64,000 nucleotides of DNA from Rhopalosiphum padi (taxonomy: Eukaryota; Arthropoda; Insecta; Hemiptera; Aphididae). Positions 13,911 to 28,686 of the stretch are shown here, in pieces; the first letter of the stretch is position 1, and each line of letters begins with the position of its first letter. The position numbers and the translations under genes are program-made. The notes below the pieces were generated by a model that saw nothing but the letters and a program-made list of their open reading frames with translations, was not told the origin of the DNA and did no database searches. The DNA lies in NCBI RefSeq assembly GCF_020882245.1, contig NC_083598.1:82279714-82343713 (forward strand), given 5' to 3'.

Positions 13911-14819
13911 ATTGACGTATGACATCAATTTTATATCTTCAGACTCAAAAGAAATTAAAAATCTAATATTATAATTTCAAACGTTTCAAGATAAGTTTTA
14001 AAGCTATAATTTGTTTCTATTCATTTCAAAATTGAGATGAAAAATAATAAGTACTTCAGAATAATTAAATTTATAAATTAAACCAAAATTAAAAATAAAT
14101 ATTGTATTTAATAGTTATATTCTACATTCCATAATCTTTTTCAATTTAAAGTCTCTTAAAAAAATTATTTTTAAGTAGATGGTTTTTGTCAACTATTAAT
14201 AATAAATTAATTATAAACCTACCTACCTATTTTTTAATTTATACAAAATGTATTTACTTAAAACCGATTTAAATTATAAATATTAAATAATGATTCAAAA
14301 ATAAGTTAAAAATTAAGATAAATCTAACATTCCGTTAGTAGTTTCACATGTAAATGTTTAATGATAAATTATTATCATCGACCTTTAGCTATTTTAGAAA
14401 ACATCATAACATTATCTTCATGTTCTAAAAAAAAATATCTAAGTATATTTTGTAATAGGCTCCTATTTTTTAATCAAAAATAACCCTCACTTTCAGTTAT
14501 AAAAATTGTATTTTATGAGTGAAGTTGTATTTTTTTTAAATACACTTAAACAACAAACAGTAATAAGTTCACAGTAGATTTTATAGAGATTGTAATATTT
14601 AAAATCAGTGACGTAGAACAGTTTTAAAACGTTTTCCTTGTAAAACAAAATTTATATATTTTATGATATAAGAAAACAGCATCTGACAACTAACGATACT
14701 AGTTCGTTTACATATACTGGTAGCTATTACCAATATTATAATTTCACTTACGCATATTAAATTTATAAATATTTCTATATTCTATGTATACATAAATGCA
14801 TGAACACTTATTATAACTA

Positions 14820-14853
<34 letters not shown>
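14820..14853. repeat. (AAT)n microsatellite
   Basis: Uninterrupted AAT trinucleotide run of about 11 units. Confidence 0.9.
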
Positions 14854-14858
<5 letters not shown>

Positions 14859-17800
14859 ATACAATTTTCACATAATACTATGATTTGCTCGGTCACTCGG
14901 TACCAATAATAATACAAAAGCTATGTATATAATATATATATTATATCGATTTAAAAAAATTAAATAAATATTAATATTAATCAATATTTAAAATAAAAAT
15001 AAATTACTTTTGTTTTCAGAGCATATTACAGTTAGCAGAATTTAATTATTTGGTTGAGATTTATTCAAATATATTATTATGTATGATCAGTATTACATAT
15101 TATAGATTTTATATTCACAATATTAGTAAAAACAATTTTTTATTAAAAATATAAATTTTAAAATAAGTATTATTTTTTGCAAGCGCCTAAACATATTGTA
15201 TATAAGTATGTAATATACATTTATTATTATAGTATACATAATTATACATATATTTAATTATATAATTATATTATACTTTGGGATTTTTAGTAAATAGAAA
15301 TCAAATTCAAAAAGAGTAATATGTACAGTTATTATGCATACTATACGATTGTGTAATCAATTTTAAAAGTAAAAATATATTTGGTACTAGTACCTACCCA
15401 TACTTTATTTTAGATGTTTCTATACTAACTCATGTGTGCATCGCGTTGCACGGGCACGGTAACGCCATATAATTTACATATATATACCTACAGTTCCATG
15501 CTATAAAATAACTGCTTATATTTTTCATTTTTTTCATTTTTTATAACTAAGCTGTTTTTATGATTTTATTTCACGCAAAACCAATTGATAAACCAGTTGA
15601 ATATACAATTTGTTGGTGCAGTTTGCTATGTGGACAAATTAGCCCCATTTGTTCTTTCCGGGAGTCGCACTTGTATATGAATCATTAATAAGCTGTACAA
15701 TTATAATCATAATATTACATATTTATATGGAAAAAAATAAACATGAAACAGACAGGTACGTAAATATTATGTATCCAGACATGTTGGCTATATTTACACA
15801 TGACCAAGTTATTGTGTCGTGACCAACTAAATAAGCAATTTAAAGAAACCACAAGTCTGACTGCCGATGCCGCTGTAACCCGCAGACGCTAGACCAATCA
15901 AGTTCGATTATAATAATATATCTTTATAAATCAAAAAATCAATAAAATTACACATAATATGTATATTTATTATAATTAACTATCGAAATTTTGTGCTTGT
16001 TAATGATATTCATAATTAGACTTTTGACATTGTGTCAAAATAATACACACATTAAATTGAATATATTACCTTAGGTCAGCACTCTGTTACAGTATCAGAA
16101 CTGATATAGCTGCAGAAGTATTTTGTTGTCTCATATAATATTGTGTGATATATATTTTATACAGTCTTTCATCGAACAGATTTAATAATCAATCATATCA
16201 TTATTTCTCCAACTGTATAAAAATAATAATAATGAATAACAGAAAAAATAGATAGAAAGACATATCGTTAGTTATTAATTTTCGCGCAAATAGCCGGAGG
16301 TATAATTTATGCCAAGTAAAACAGAAATCGTACAAATCGAAAACTGGATCTACATACGGTTATTATTTTACGTTATGAGTAATATTTCTCAATAGTTATG
16401 TATATATTTGTCGAAGAATATTGATTGAGATGTTATGGATATCTTTAAATTTTCCAAACGATATTTTACTGTCAAACAATAGAAATAACAAGTTTGATTA
16501 TTGGTACCTATTGGCTATATTACTATAGAGAATGCGGTGTATGATTTTTAAAAATGGTTTTACATAACGTCATCACGTTTCAAAAGACGTCTGACCGAAT
16601 ATTTAAACAACTCGAGGGCAGTAAAATTGTACCATATAGATAAGTACATTATAATTCTGTGCTATTGGGCCCAGCCCGTTATTAATCAACAATAAACAAT
16701 ATCACATACAATTATGTTAACAAAAGTATTTTTCGCATTTAATTATTTAATAGGTGAAATTATGAAATTTAATATAGTAATTTAAAATAATTAAATATTG
16801 TTTTTAAGTTTTAATCAATAATTTCATAGATTTAAGTATAGCAAATATGCAACAATATACGTATATACTCGTATAATATATTCAATGCTGCGTACATAAT
16901 TTTATTATACACATAGCTATACTATGCACATATTTTTTAATTACTTATAATTTTTGTAATAATAAAATAAAGTTCGAAATATTTGTATATAAATCTAATT
17001 GAAAAATATGAAATATAATAAATTAAGGTTTAAGAAAATAAAAGTGTTTAAACCAAAATAGTTACACCTAAATATAGTAGATACCCAGTAATAAATATAG
17101 TTATTGAGATATCTTATAATGTACATAATTATATAACCGATTTTAGTATTTATTGTTGCAGTGTTATATATTATAATATCAAAGTTATATTTTCTCAAAT
17201 TAATCAATAATAAAATACAATTAGTAATACATAATTTTAGTTATATAATAAAATGCTATAATAAGCAAAGAATATAGGTACTAAAGATGTTACTGATTGT
17301 TTTTTTTTTGTAAAATGGTATCCACAAACCAAATAAAACACTAAAAATCTCAACTTATTTTTGTTTCTTTTTATGTAACTATTATTATTATTATGATATT
17401 AAAAATAAATCAATCAACATAATGATTTAAGGATAATTATATTATTCATTTAATCATTATAGTTTAAAACAATAATACAAATAATTTTGTGAGTGATATT
17501 GTAAATATATAAAGAAATCAAGATTAAATTAATTTATCAATTAAAAACTTGTCATTATTTTTAATATTTATAATTTAATAATTAACAATTTATGATTACC
17601 TTATTTAAAATAGTATTTTATTATCTTATAACAGTTATAATACTATAAGGATATATAAATATACTCCATTATAATATATATTTATTTATTTTAATATACT
17701 CTTAGTTTAATTATTTGATAATTTTGATAATTTTTCAATAAAAAAATTAATAAATCCATTTATTTCGATTTTTATATTAGGCGAAATTAATTGAACTTAC

Positions 17801-17929
17801 CTAAATATTTTATTTTCATCCAATATAATAATATCGTTAGAAAAACTAGTAACAAACAGCACAGAAAAATACCGAAATAAATTCGCACCAAGACAATTAA
17901 AATCAAAAAACGTAACTGTTAATTTCCCG

Positions 17930-18110
17930 AAACTGAAAGTAAACCGATAAACTAGACGAACTCGTGTTATTTTGCGTGTCGGGTGACCGGAGCCGACAAT
18001 TGGTAACTGGAGGTTTAAAACTCGTCTTCTAGATACCCAGCATCCCGCAACAAGGCGGTATACGTTCCTCTCTCTGCCCCTTCCCTTGTTTGTATTATCT
18101 TATACTTACC
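17930..18110. promoter_or_regulatory. GC-richer patch, unknown
   Basis: A 180-bp patch of balanced composition with several CpG and a pyrimidine tract at 18065-18090 in otherwise AT-rich DNA. No open frame was found. It may be a regulatory element or an old insertion. Confidence 0.15.
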
Positions 18111-21100
18111 TAACACTGCCCATTTGAATACGATACACATGGTGACTATCTAATGTGTAACAACGATACATTTAACTAATAAAATACCAACGCACAAGGA
18201 TTTTAGTGGAAATTATGACAACTCAAGGTAATTTTACTTACAAGCACTGACCAATCAGGCCTTTGATAACGCCCGTTTCGTTAACATTTTCCTCTATAAT
18301 AATCTACAAACCACAACTAATGATATAACTAGACATTATAGAATAATATTATGTTTGTACTGCTCTCAAATCAATATATATAAGTATGAACGAATTATAT
18401 GAATAACAACATTTAGGATAAGAATATATTGTATAAGCAAGAAAAAATTCTGAGTAATAATTTATTGAAAATGCTTTTTTCATATGTATACATAACAATT
18501 AATATTTTACATTGATGTTTTATATATTTATCATTTCTATAATAAGATAAATTTTTAAATAAGCTTATTAATACACAATTAATCATAAAAATATGAATAT
18601 AACAAATATAACAAATATAAATTTAACAGGTAGCCCGACGATGTATTTTTATATTTATTCAATTCAACAAACCCTTAACTTTGTTTATACAAGTATAATA
18701 TTATAATTATTTACTATAGTATAAATTAAATATTTTGGCTATTTTAATTATTGTGAGTAGAATTAATAGTAATTATATAGGACTACAAAAACGTATCAAT
18801 TAATTTAAAAATAGTTACTATACACATTAATTGACACTTGGTGACAACAAGTTAGAAGTTTTTTAAGATTCCGGTTGAACGATGATAGTGGTGGCCAGTT
18901 CCACAAACGGACAAAACCACATGTTAATACGATCTGTAGGTTCATAAAGTATACCGCGGGAAACGAGAAGCCATCAATGTTTGATACACATACTATATAC
19001 GTGTGTGGTTTTATTTTTTTATATCCACCGGAAAAAAACCTAACATGTATTACCTATAATGTCGTTGAGTAGCGAAAATCGAAGTCATAGCGTATGTATT
19101 ATGAATCACATTTAGATTAATCAAGAAAACTATTACGATAAAACAACAAAAATAATTAAAGACACTGCACTAACGAAGGTAATACAATTTAATTTGTTTG
19201 TAAATTTATCCAATCTTTGGTATTTGTGGTTTTAATGATAATGTAAACAATTGTTTTAGATCAATAAAAATATAATATTATGTTGTACAATATTTTTATG
19301 TACCTAATGTATAAATATATATTTATATAATACCTAGGTACTTATTATGAATATTGTCAGTTAATTAAAAATGTTTTGACTAGTTGACAGAAGTCTTTCT
19401 TGTTGAAATAATTTCTTAAGGAATGTGGATTATATGATGAATAAAATGTATATGTCAGATTATTATCCTAGTTTACCAATGAAACTGATTCATAATATTA
19501 TTGCTATTCCAAAGGTTCTAATTAAAAATACAAGTACAAATCCAATTAAGTGGAATTTTTTGCGCGTGTTTTGATTGCTAATTTTTTCTAACTTAGCTTC
19601 TAGAAATACTTGTTATTTTTTAGCATACATTGAATACCTATCTAACAGTTGTATAACTACTATATCAACAATTAACGCTTTAAAAAAATACTGTAAAGGT
19701 ACTTTTAATTAATAGTTGACTCTTCAAAACATTTATGATTTATTTATGTGTATCTGGTGCACAATATTAAATATATAATAGGTATTAGGTACAATAAATA
19801 GTGCATAATATTCATAAAATATACTTAAAAAAGTGTATTAAACTAGGTATTATAAATAATCAATTTTCTAGCGATTAAGAGTAAAATGAATAGACATTTA
19901 TATATGTTATATTAAAAAGTAATATAATATATACATATTAATATTTACTTCAATTAATACGATATTATAAAATGTACACAACAATTTAAATATAATTAAT
20001 TAAATTGGTGATGTAATATAATGGAAATCGATTATTTTAGCAATTTTAAAGTGATTTAGATTAGTTATCTAGATGTTATACTATTTAATACTTATTATTT
20101 AAGTATTTAACAAATAAAATACAAAAAATATAATAATTGTATTTTATTTTATTTTTTTGATGAACTATACATTACTGTAATAATTGATAAATAATATTTT
20201 TCTTTGATTAATAATGGGAAACCATGAATATGATAATTAAACCTAAAAAAAAATACATTATAAGAATTTAATAGCCTATTAACTACAATTGAAGTTTTCA
20301 TTAAATTTAATAAAACGATAATAAGATCTAAAGGATATATTAAAGATTCTGAGCACATGCCTGAGAGCTGTGAAAGACACGTAATACAAATACTAACCGG
20401 ATTCTACATGTCAGTTTTTTTTTATAAAGCATGTTTTTTTTTTTTTATCAACATCTAAAACTCAATGATAAACTTAGACAGTAACTACTAACTATTTGAG
20501 TTATAAAGCTGATTAACAAATTAATACAATTTTACTTTTTTAAACAAACCATTTAATTAGTAAGTAATTAAATATCTAATATTTTATTTAATCTCTTCCT
20601 TTCACACATAAAATTATATAACATAATACACGAAATATTAGTATAATTATTTATAATAACTAATAAGATACCTCATATATTGTTGATTTTTAGATAAAAT
20701 GACTTTAACATTTTTATAAAACATAAGTACTTATGTAAAATATTATTATATTTTTATATTTACTAATAAAGGGATGGTAAAAAAAATGTATACGAAAAAA
20801 GATAACTAGTAAAGTAATAAAATACAAAAAAAAACTTTTATTAAAACAAGGAATATAATAATAAATTTAGTATAATTTATTGTATCAATATTAATATTTA
20901 TTTTTTTATTTATTCTATCTTGAACTTTGATACATTTATTTTAAAACATATATAAAAGATGTATACAATACTGAAAACATTTAGTATTACCTATCAGGAT
21001 TCAAAGCACGAAAATCATAATATGAATTTGAATATTTTTTTTTCATAGTATAACTATTTTTGTATCAAAATAAGCCTATGTACGAATTACGCTGTAAATA

Positions 21101-21517
21101 CTTAACTAGTTTTATGAATATATTAAACCAAAGTTCAGTATAATAAGGCAAAAATGTCAACATGTAAATTGTATATATTATAACAACTAACTAAATTTAA
21201 TTAACTAGCTTAAATTTAAATGATTAAAAATATTAATTTATATCAATGTACTCGATCTTCCTAACAATAAAGTCTATATTCTTGTAATTTCAAAAACCCC
21301 TAAAAAATATATTATTATACATTTTTTAATATTTATTCTACAGATAGCCATATAATATAGTATATAGGTACTTAAAGCATGAACTATGAACTCAATATTA
21401 ATATTTAAACTAAAATTACAAAATATATACATCAAATTTCGTAAAAAAAAAAACCATTGAATTTAAGTTATTTAAGTGTATTACACTCAATATCAATATA
21501 GGTACTTAAAAAGTATC

Positions 21518-21805
21518 CGGTTTGGGCACTGAAGGCGCCAAAGATAGCCTCTAAAATAGAGCAGCCCTCATCCAGACTCAAAAACTATTCTGGTTGCGAA
21601 GTATTATAAAATCATGTTTAGTATAACTGTTCAAGTCCAGGCTAGAATGCCCCCCAGCTAATCTCTAGGCCAAAGAGTGACGCAGAATTAAGGAGCGCGA
21701 GCAGGAAGTCAGGGTGGTAGTATCATCATGAGGTAGGTGCGAAGTGATGCTGCACAAATGACAGGTGCTATGGAAAAAAAAAGATACGAATAAGGAATAA
21801 CTTAA
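21518..21805 (+). repeat. GC-rich dispersed-repeat-like block
   Basis: An approximately 290-bp segment with composition quite unlike its flanks. It ends in an A-rich run (21773-21783). It has stops in all frames I followed and no protein similarity I recognise. The sharp compositional edges and terminal A-run suggest the 3' end of a retroelement or a SINE. A weak pol III B-box-like word (GTTCAAGTCC) lies at 21626, but no tRNA fold is convincing. Confidence 0.35.
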
Positions 21806-24800
21806 GATAGTCAAGTATACATTATATACAAGATAACTAAAATAAAAGAAAAAGAATATAAATTAAGGTAGGTGTTCGAGATGGAAAAATTTAATTTTAG
21901 TAAATATTATAAATAAAAAAAAATTCATAAGGCAGAAAAATCACCACGAAGAAAAAATATACTTTCTTGCAATTCTCAAGTGTTAAAATAAATTTATTAC
22001 ATTATTTTTAATTTACAACAAGCCAATTGTAACCATCAAAAGATTATTACTTGTTATTTGTTGTTAAAGTACATAAATGAATGAGCATAAACCCTGTTCA
22101 TCGACGTATATTGAACATAAACTTATTAACGTCTACAAGAGCATTAATTCAATATTTTTTCCAAATTGTATGTAATGTATTGTTAATAGTATACTGAAAT
22201 AAAATACTTAAAATAAATAAATATTTAAAAATAATAAAACTAATAATCAAAGCAAAAATTCTAAACTGAATAATCGTTTTAAATTTAAAACTAGCTGCAG
22301 GAATATTATTTTTCATAATTTTTCCATGACATTAACCAGAATAATCATTTAATTATTACGAATAAATAAAATATATATTTTTTTACAAGTCCATTAAAAT
22401 ATCAATGCCATAATAATTCATTTCTATTACAATATACTTGAATTATTTTAAAGAATTAAAAAAAGTCCTGTTTAATATCAGCATTTTAATTTTGTTCTCG
22501 GCCAATATATACTCTTAATTCTATATTATCTAAATGCAATTTTATGATTAACCAGTTTGATTAATTATTTTTATTACTTCACCTATTGGTAGGTATTGTT
22601 ATTTATAATATTGCTATTTTAATTTCTTACAACATTAAAACAAGTACAAATACATTTTATGACTAAATAACCCCCTGGAGACTTATGATAAAACACGAGC
22701 CATACAGTACAAGTATATAATAATATGTAATACATAATTATAGATCTTATTTATATGAATAAATTCTTGTTTTTTCAATACGAGTTTTTAATTTATTAAA
22801 CTGAAATTTATTTTATTATCACGGTAAAACTATAATTTTAACTACTAGTTGTCATTATTAAAAATACATAATAATCATAATTTTAAAACGTGGTATACGA
22901 GTGGATATTACAAACTAAAATATTAAGTATGGTATTCCAAATGTATGGTGAGAATTTAAACCAATTTATCCATACATTTATATTTAAAAATTTAAAGAAA
23001 ATAAAGTTAATATTTTATGAATTTATGATTTATAAAAAATTATTTTAGAGTCAATGTATCAGTTTGTATTTACTCGCCAGTGCTTCAGCATTACTTTATA
23101 AAGAGATAAAAATAAAAAATAAATAGTTTACCAACAATTCAAAAAGAAAATCACTAATTATATAATAATAGGCTATAAACAGTATAAACAAAAATTCTGT
23201 ATTATGAAAAATATTTAAGAAAGTTGTAAGTAGGTATGCACAATAAATGTCCGTATGTGTAGAACGATAAGTTTACCTAATGTAAGACAAATTCAGATCA
23301 AACAAAAATTTAACGAAAACATAAAGTATAATAATGTGTATTATGTATGTTTGAATAATTATTGAAAGTGTTGTAGTTGAGTTGGTCTAAGTAGGTGTAA
23401 CTATTTAGTTAGGTATGAATAGTAATTTGAATACGCTGTAATTTTTATGCAATTCAAACATTATAATTGAAAAATTCAAGTATTTATTTAAAATTTAAAT
23501 AATATAAAATTAGAATATTATACAAGTAAATATATTTTATGTATTATAATATTTAACCATACTAATTTGTTTATGTTTACCCAAATACCGTACACTAGTT
23601 TAAGCTTACTAAAGTAAGATAATAAATTTCTACTGGAAAATTCAACTTCATGTAATTATTTTATTTTAATAAGTTTATATAAAATATTTTGTTTGACATA
23701 AACATTTAAATACAAAAAATTATTTTGGTACTATAATGAACTAATTACATATGCAACATATTACATAGTAATAATTTGATATGTACGCTGTACGCTGTAT
23801 GTTATACAGGTTATTGCTATTATGAATATTTCTAAGATAATACCTAACCTAATATCAATGTAAAAATATTAATTATAATATTGATAATGATACGATTATA
23901 ACCAAATAATTATGGCATTTTAATCTAAAAAAAAAAAAAAAAAAATTATAATTCTTCACATTATTATATTACTTTTGTATTCGTAAATAATTAAATACTA
24001 TAATCGTGACTAAGTTTCAGAAATATCGTTCATTTATAATAGATAAATTATAATAGTCATATACTCATATGTGAATATGTGATGATACAATATTATTCTA
24101 TGAAGTCACTTGTTACTCGTATTCCATGTATCTTTGTAAAATATTTTGAAATGTTTATTTCCACAATGTTGGCAAAATGATCATTGCCAAATTGAGATAA
24201 TACCATTCATTTTTTCAAACACGTTGGCACATATTATTTTGTTGTAATCATGACTATTAATTATATCGACAATATTTCGCGAAACCGTGAGTAAGTTACT
24301 TATTACTGGACTCGACCAAACTTAATCACGCATTATTAGATTCTATTATATGCCAACATTTTAGATTGATTATTCATAACTTAGCTTTTTTGGAAAAATT
24401 CATATTTTCACTATTTTATAATTATATTATTATTTTTAATTGTTTACAAGTGCAGAATACATTGCATAAGGACCATAAAGTAAATAAGCCAGAATAATTG
24501 TGTATGAAATTTAATATAGCTATACAAATTTTGAAATAGAAGTTAACTATTAACAAATTAACTTATAACTTAATACATATTCAAAGTTTATAATGTTTAT
24601 ATTATGAGAGAAAATGACCTATACATATAACTTCAGACAATATGAGTCCTATAATCACTTGGTCGTAGAGTTTGTACTTATCTAAACATTGAATACTTAT
24701 AAGTGATGACTAATTAATTATTTATTTATAATTCTGTTTTATAATTTTTTTTCAAAAAAAATTTAGCTTGAGAACATAAAATCAAAAACAATAACGATAT

Positions 24801-25487
24801 TAAATAGTGAAAAAATAGATTTTTTCAAAATATAATTAAATAACTTTAAATTTTTTAAATAATATTCCCAAAGGCCAAAATAATATTCTGGAAAATCAAA
24901 ATAGTTTTTTAAGAATACCACTATATTATATACTTGAGGTAAACATATAAAATAGAGATGATATATTATGAAAAGAAATACCAAGGCTTTCTGTAAAATC
25001 AACTAATCAAAAACTTTACGTTTTGATTAAAATTAGAAAAAAAATGTATAATATTAATATTTATTTAAAATTAAATATCCAATTTAAAAATAAGTACTTA
25101 ATATTAGTAAACTTTAAACATTGCATTAAATTTCATGAAAATGAGGATAATTCAAGTAACCGAGGACGAAAAATTGAATCTGTATTAACCAAGGCAATTA
25201 TTGCGAAATTCTTTAATTTATGTTTCTCACGAATAACCTTCGACATTCAACGAGTTATTCAGAGGCGAAAATGAATATTAGATACAAAGTGATAATATGA
25301 AAAACTATGAACATGGTGACTAAAATAGTGACATATCTGCACAATAGTGAAGATAAGAGCAGAATAGATTTCATGATTCAAATGAGTAGGTACAGAAAAG
25401 TTTTACATTTGGTACAACGATGAAAAATATACTTCTGATAATTGATAACAGTTTATAATGTTACTGTTATTAGAATTTTATAAATAT

Positions 25488-26079
25488 ATTCAGTGATTAA
25501 CAGAAAATGTATTAACATTTTTAAAAATATATTTTTTTCATAATTTTCACTTGAAATAAAACAACATTAAAAAAAATAATTATATTTTTTAATGTTATAA
25601 TTTTTTAAAATAACAACATACATTTTTAATTTCATATTATAACGCAGAATATATATGTATATATATATTTTTTTATTTTTTCAGAATATATATGTTTCTA
25701 TTTATAGAAGTCGAAATTAGGATGATTAGTGTATGAGTGATAAGTATTTTTTTAAATTTAAAAAAGGAAAGTGCAGTGGTACGGGGATATCCCGTAAAAT
25801 ATTGGTCTACTCTACTACATCACGTAGCGAAACTAAATACTAATACAGTTATAACTGCTCGTTCGAATTTCGATTTTCATGTATTGAAATACTCCGAAAA
25901 ATATTCTGTTTCATAATATGAAATTAAAAATGTATGCTGTTGTTCAAAAAACATACAAAATATAATTTTTTTTTTTTAAATGTTGTTTATCTTGATTAGA
26001 ATTTATTCAAAAAATATATTTTAAAACTTTCATAGATTTTGAAATAATGAATGTAATTTGATAAAAGAATCACCCTGTA
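25488..26079. mobile_element. Foldback element with long inverted arms
   Basis: The left arm (about 25488-25720) and right arm (about 25866-26079) are imperfect inverted copies over some 200 bp. The clearest match is a segment around 25620-25650 that recurs inverted at about 25900-25935. The right terminus reads CACCCTGTA on the plus strand, that is TACAGGGTGATTCTTTTATC inward, the same terminus as the element at 58765. There is no coding capacity. It is interpreted as a non-autonomous DNA transposon with long terminal inverted repeats. Confidence 0.6.
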
Positions 26080-28665
26080 TATGTATACCCTAAGTAGATT
26101 AAAATATATTTTTAATTTTCATCAAAATTTTCATTATTTAACATAGAACTATCTTTAAAACAACTAAATACTTAAATAGGAAATTTAACAAGGCAATATG
26201 ATCGAAAGAGGAAGAAAGAAATTGTTATACTGTTGAAATCTCAACTGAAGATAAAAAAAAATATAAATGGGTTGATACATTTTTATTTATCAAGGTGAAA
26301 AAATGTTTATTATTTTAAAGAGATTTAGAGAAGATGAATGAAATTATTAATCAAACCATTGTTGAAGTCGGAGAAGTTGTATATTTTATCATTGAATTCA
26401 TAGAAAATTTGAATTATCTCCAAATGATTCAAAAAGTTCAAAAATATTTTTAAAATTATACCAAATATAAAAAATTATTAAATAACAATTTGTTGAAAAT
26501 TTCAAGTATCTACAAGTCAAAAAAACAATATCGATTTTGTCAAGTAATACTGGATTCGCATAAAATTTCTTGTTTTCACTAAATGTATATATAATTTTCT
26601 ATTTAAGATAATATTTCAACTCTATTTGAGCTATACTTATATCCATGACATTTTAGTTTTTTTTTTTTTTTAAAACATCAATTAAAATAATTATCCGTAT
26701 GCTCGACATTTTTGAAAATTTAGTTTAAGATCAAACATAATCATTAATGTTACATCTTTATAAAAATACAAACACAATTTTTTTTTGTTTATATTAAAAA
26801 AAAAAAAATACGAAGTACGTCGAAATCTCAATAAATTGGTATCAAATTATTTTGTAGTTAGAAATGCATAACAACTTTTCTTTATACTAGTAACTTTTAA
26901 AAATGTAGTAAAAGATTCTTCATAAGTAATTCATAATAGAATTATTTTTTTATAGATATTTTAAGTTAACATTTGGAAGAAATTACTATTATTTAAACTA
27001 TTAATATCGATATTTATTAAGTATAAAATATTTTGTTATTATAAAAAAAATTATTCGTAGTCTCATGGGATTTTAAAATGTTATGTATATAATATTATAT
27101 TATCAATAATTTTACTATACGCATTGACATATTATTTGATTATTGTAAGATGTTATCTATTTATACTATGAACCTATTTTTTTCTTTTTATGATATTTAC
27201 AGAAATATTATGTTATTACATTTGGAGTTAGCTAAGATTAAGCTGATATAGACATATAGTATGGTATAGATACATTATACCTAAATATAGTATTATAATT
27301 TATACTAATCATTAATAAAATAACTTTAATAGCTATTTCAAAGAGGTAGGTATATCATGAAATATACTTAAAGTGATATAGGCTGGTAGACCTTCGCTTA
27401 GAATTGTTCTTTGTATGCGATGATACATCATTTAGGTAGGTACTTTAATTCAAATTTAATATTAACACATCCATAGCAGTGACCCATTCGACGCCTAATG
27501 TACAGCATAGCGATATTCGCTTGCCAACCTTTTTTGTTTATTTTTCCCGATTATTTTGAAAAATACTGGTAATTTTGAATTTTTTACCTCTCTGTAGTAC
27601 AAACTATATCCAAATTGATTTCCAAAACTACCCTCAAAGTTGAAAATTAAATTATTCTTTCGACTATCTATAGTTATTGTACATACAGACACAAAAAACC
27701 GTACAGTCTGATAACATTATATATATTCATCGCTCTATTCAGAACCTAAAATAGTATAAAATTGGTAGGCACCTATACTTTAAGAATTAAGATTAGGAAA
27801 TCTACTGTCACACTAGAAAATACATAATTATAATGTAAATTATATTAAAATTACTTACTTGCTGTATTCCTATCTGGACTAACATATAACATAATAACGC
27901 ATCTTATATTTAACTGACTAAAATACATTTTTATGAATAAAATTAAGAAATATTACGAGAAGCTAAAAAAAATAAAACTTTTTATAAAAACATGTCGATT
28001 ACCAATGGATTTTATTTTATGATGACTATTAATTGTACCCCATTGTATTATCGATATAGGCAACTTATTAGCATACTAAATAATTTAAAAATATAATATA
28101 AACATTAAGTATAATAATAGGTATTATTTATTAAATAAAAATAAAAATAGTAATTAGATATCATTTCTTTTGCTATTATGGTTGCAGATATTATATTATT
28201 GAATATTGATACATAGAATAAATTGTATTCTAAATAGGTAGGTATCTGTGTTTTTATGCCCATGTAATAATTACCGATATTACTGTTTATTGTTATCACA
28301 TATACCGTGGTGGTTGTTATCGGTCAGCTACCTAGATGTTATCAGTAGTTTATCATTCTTGTTTTGATAAAGATTTTACTCCTATATTTTGATAAAGGGA
28401 TAAACGTAGTAATGTAAACCACGAATTAAGATTCCTGATGTAAACGTACGTCAGGTACCATTTATTATTTTTTATTATTGCAATGAATATACATATTTAT
28501 AATAATGTTCTAATTATTATTTATGAATAATCTGATCGTTTTAAAAATGATTCGTCTTCAAAAATTCAAATAAAAATTATACTGGCATAAATTAAATAGT
28601 TATCATCATTATCATCATCATAAGTTATAAGATATTGGTTTAAGTTAGCTTGTTGCACTTTTAAA

Positions 28666-28671
28666 TCAGTT
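28666..28671 (+). promoter_or_regulatory. Initiator-like TCAGTT upstream of IF-2 gene
   Basis: A perfect arthropod initiator word TCAGTT lies 16-21 bases before the start codon of the IF-2 gene. If used, it gives a 5' UTR of about 20 bases. There is no TATA box at the expected distance. Confidence 0.4.
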
Positions 28672-28686
28672 TTATAAACTACAAAC

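Larger units (their letters stand above)
13911..28660. other. Gene-poor intergenic region
   Basis: About 14.7 kb of AT-rich DNA with no exon I can support. Short open frames are low in complexity. It contains an (AAT)n run, a GC-richer patch at 17930-18110, a GC-rich repeat-like block at 21518-21805 and a foldback element at 25488-26079, each listed separately. Confidence 0.55.

Noticed and set aside
21560..21650. tRNA gene or tRNA-headed SINE
   Set aside because: A weak B-box-like word exists but no cloverleaf or proper A box.
25023..25274. 83-codon open frame with HENEDNSSNRG, faintly like hAT/ZMYM1-type zinc-finger transposases
   Set aside because: Only a few residues resemble the family; no zinc ligands or neighbouring domain; probably chance.
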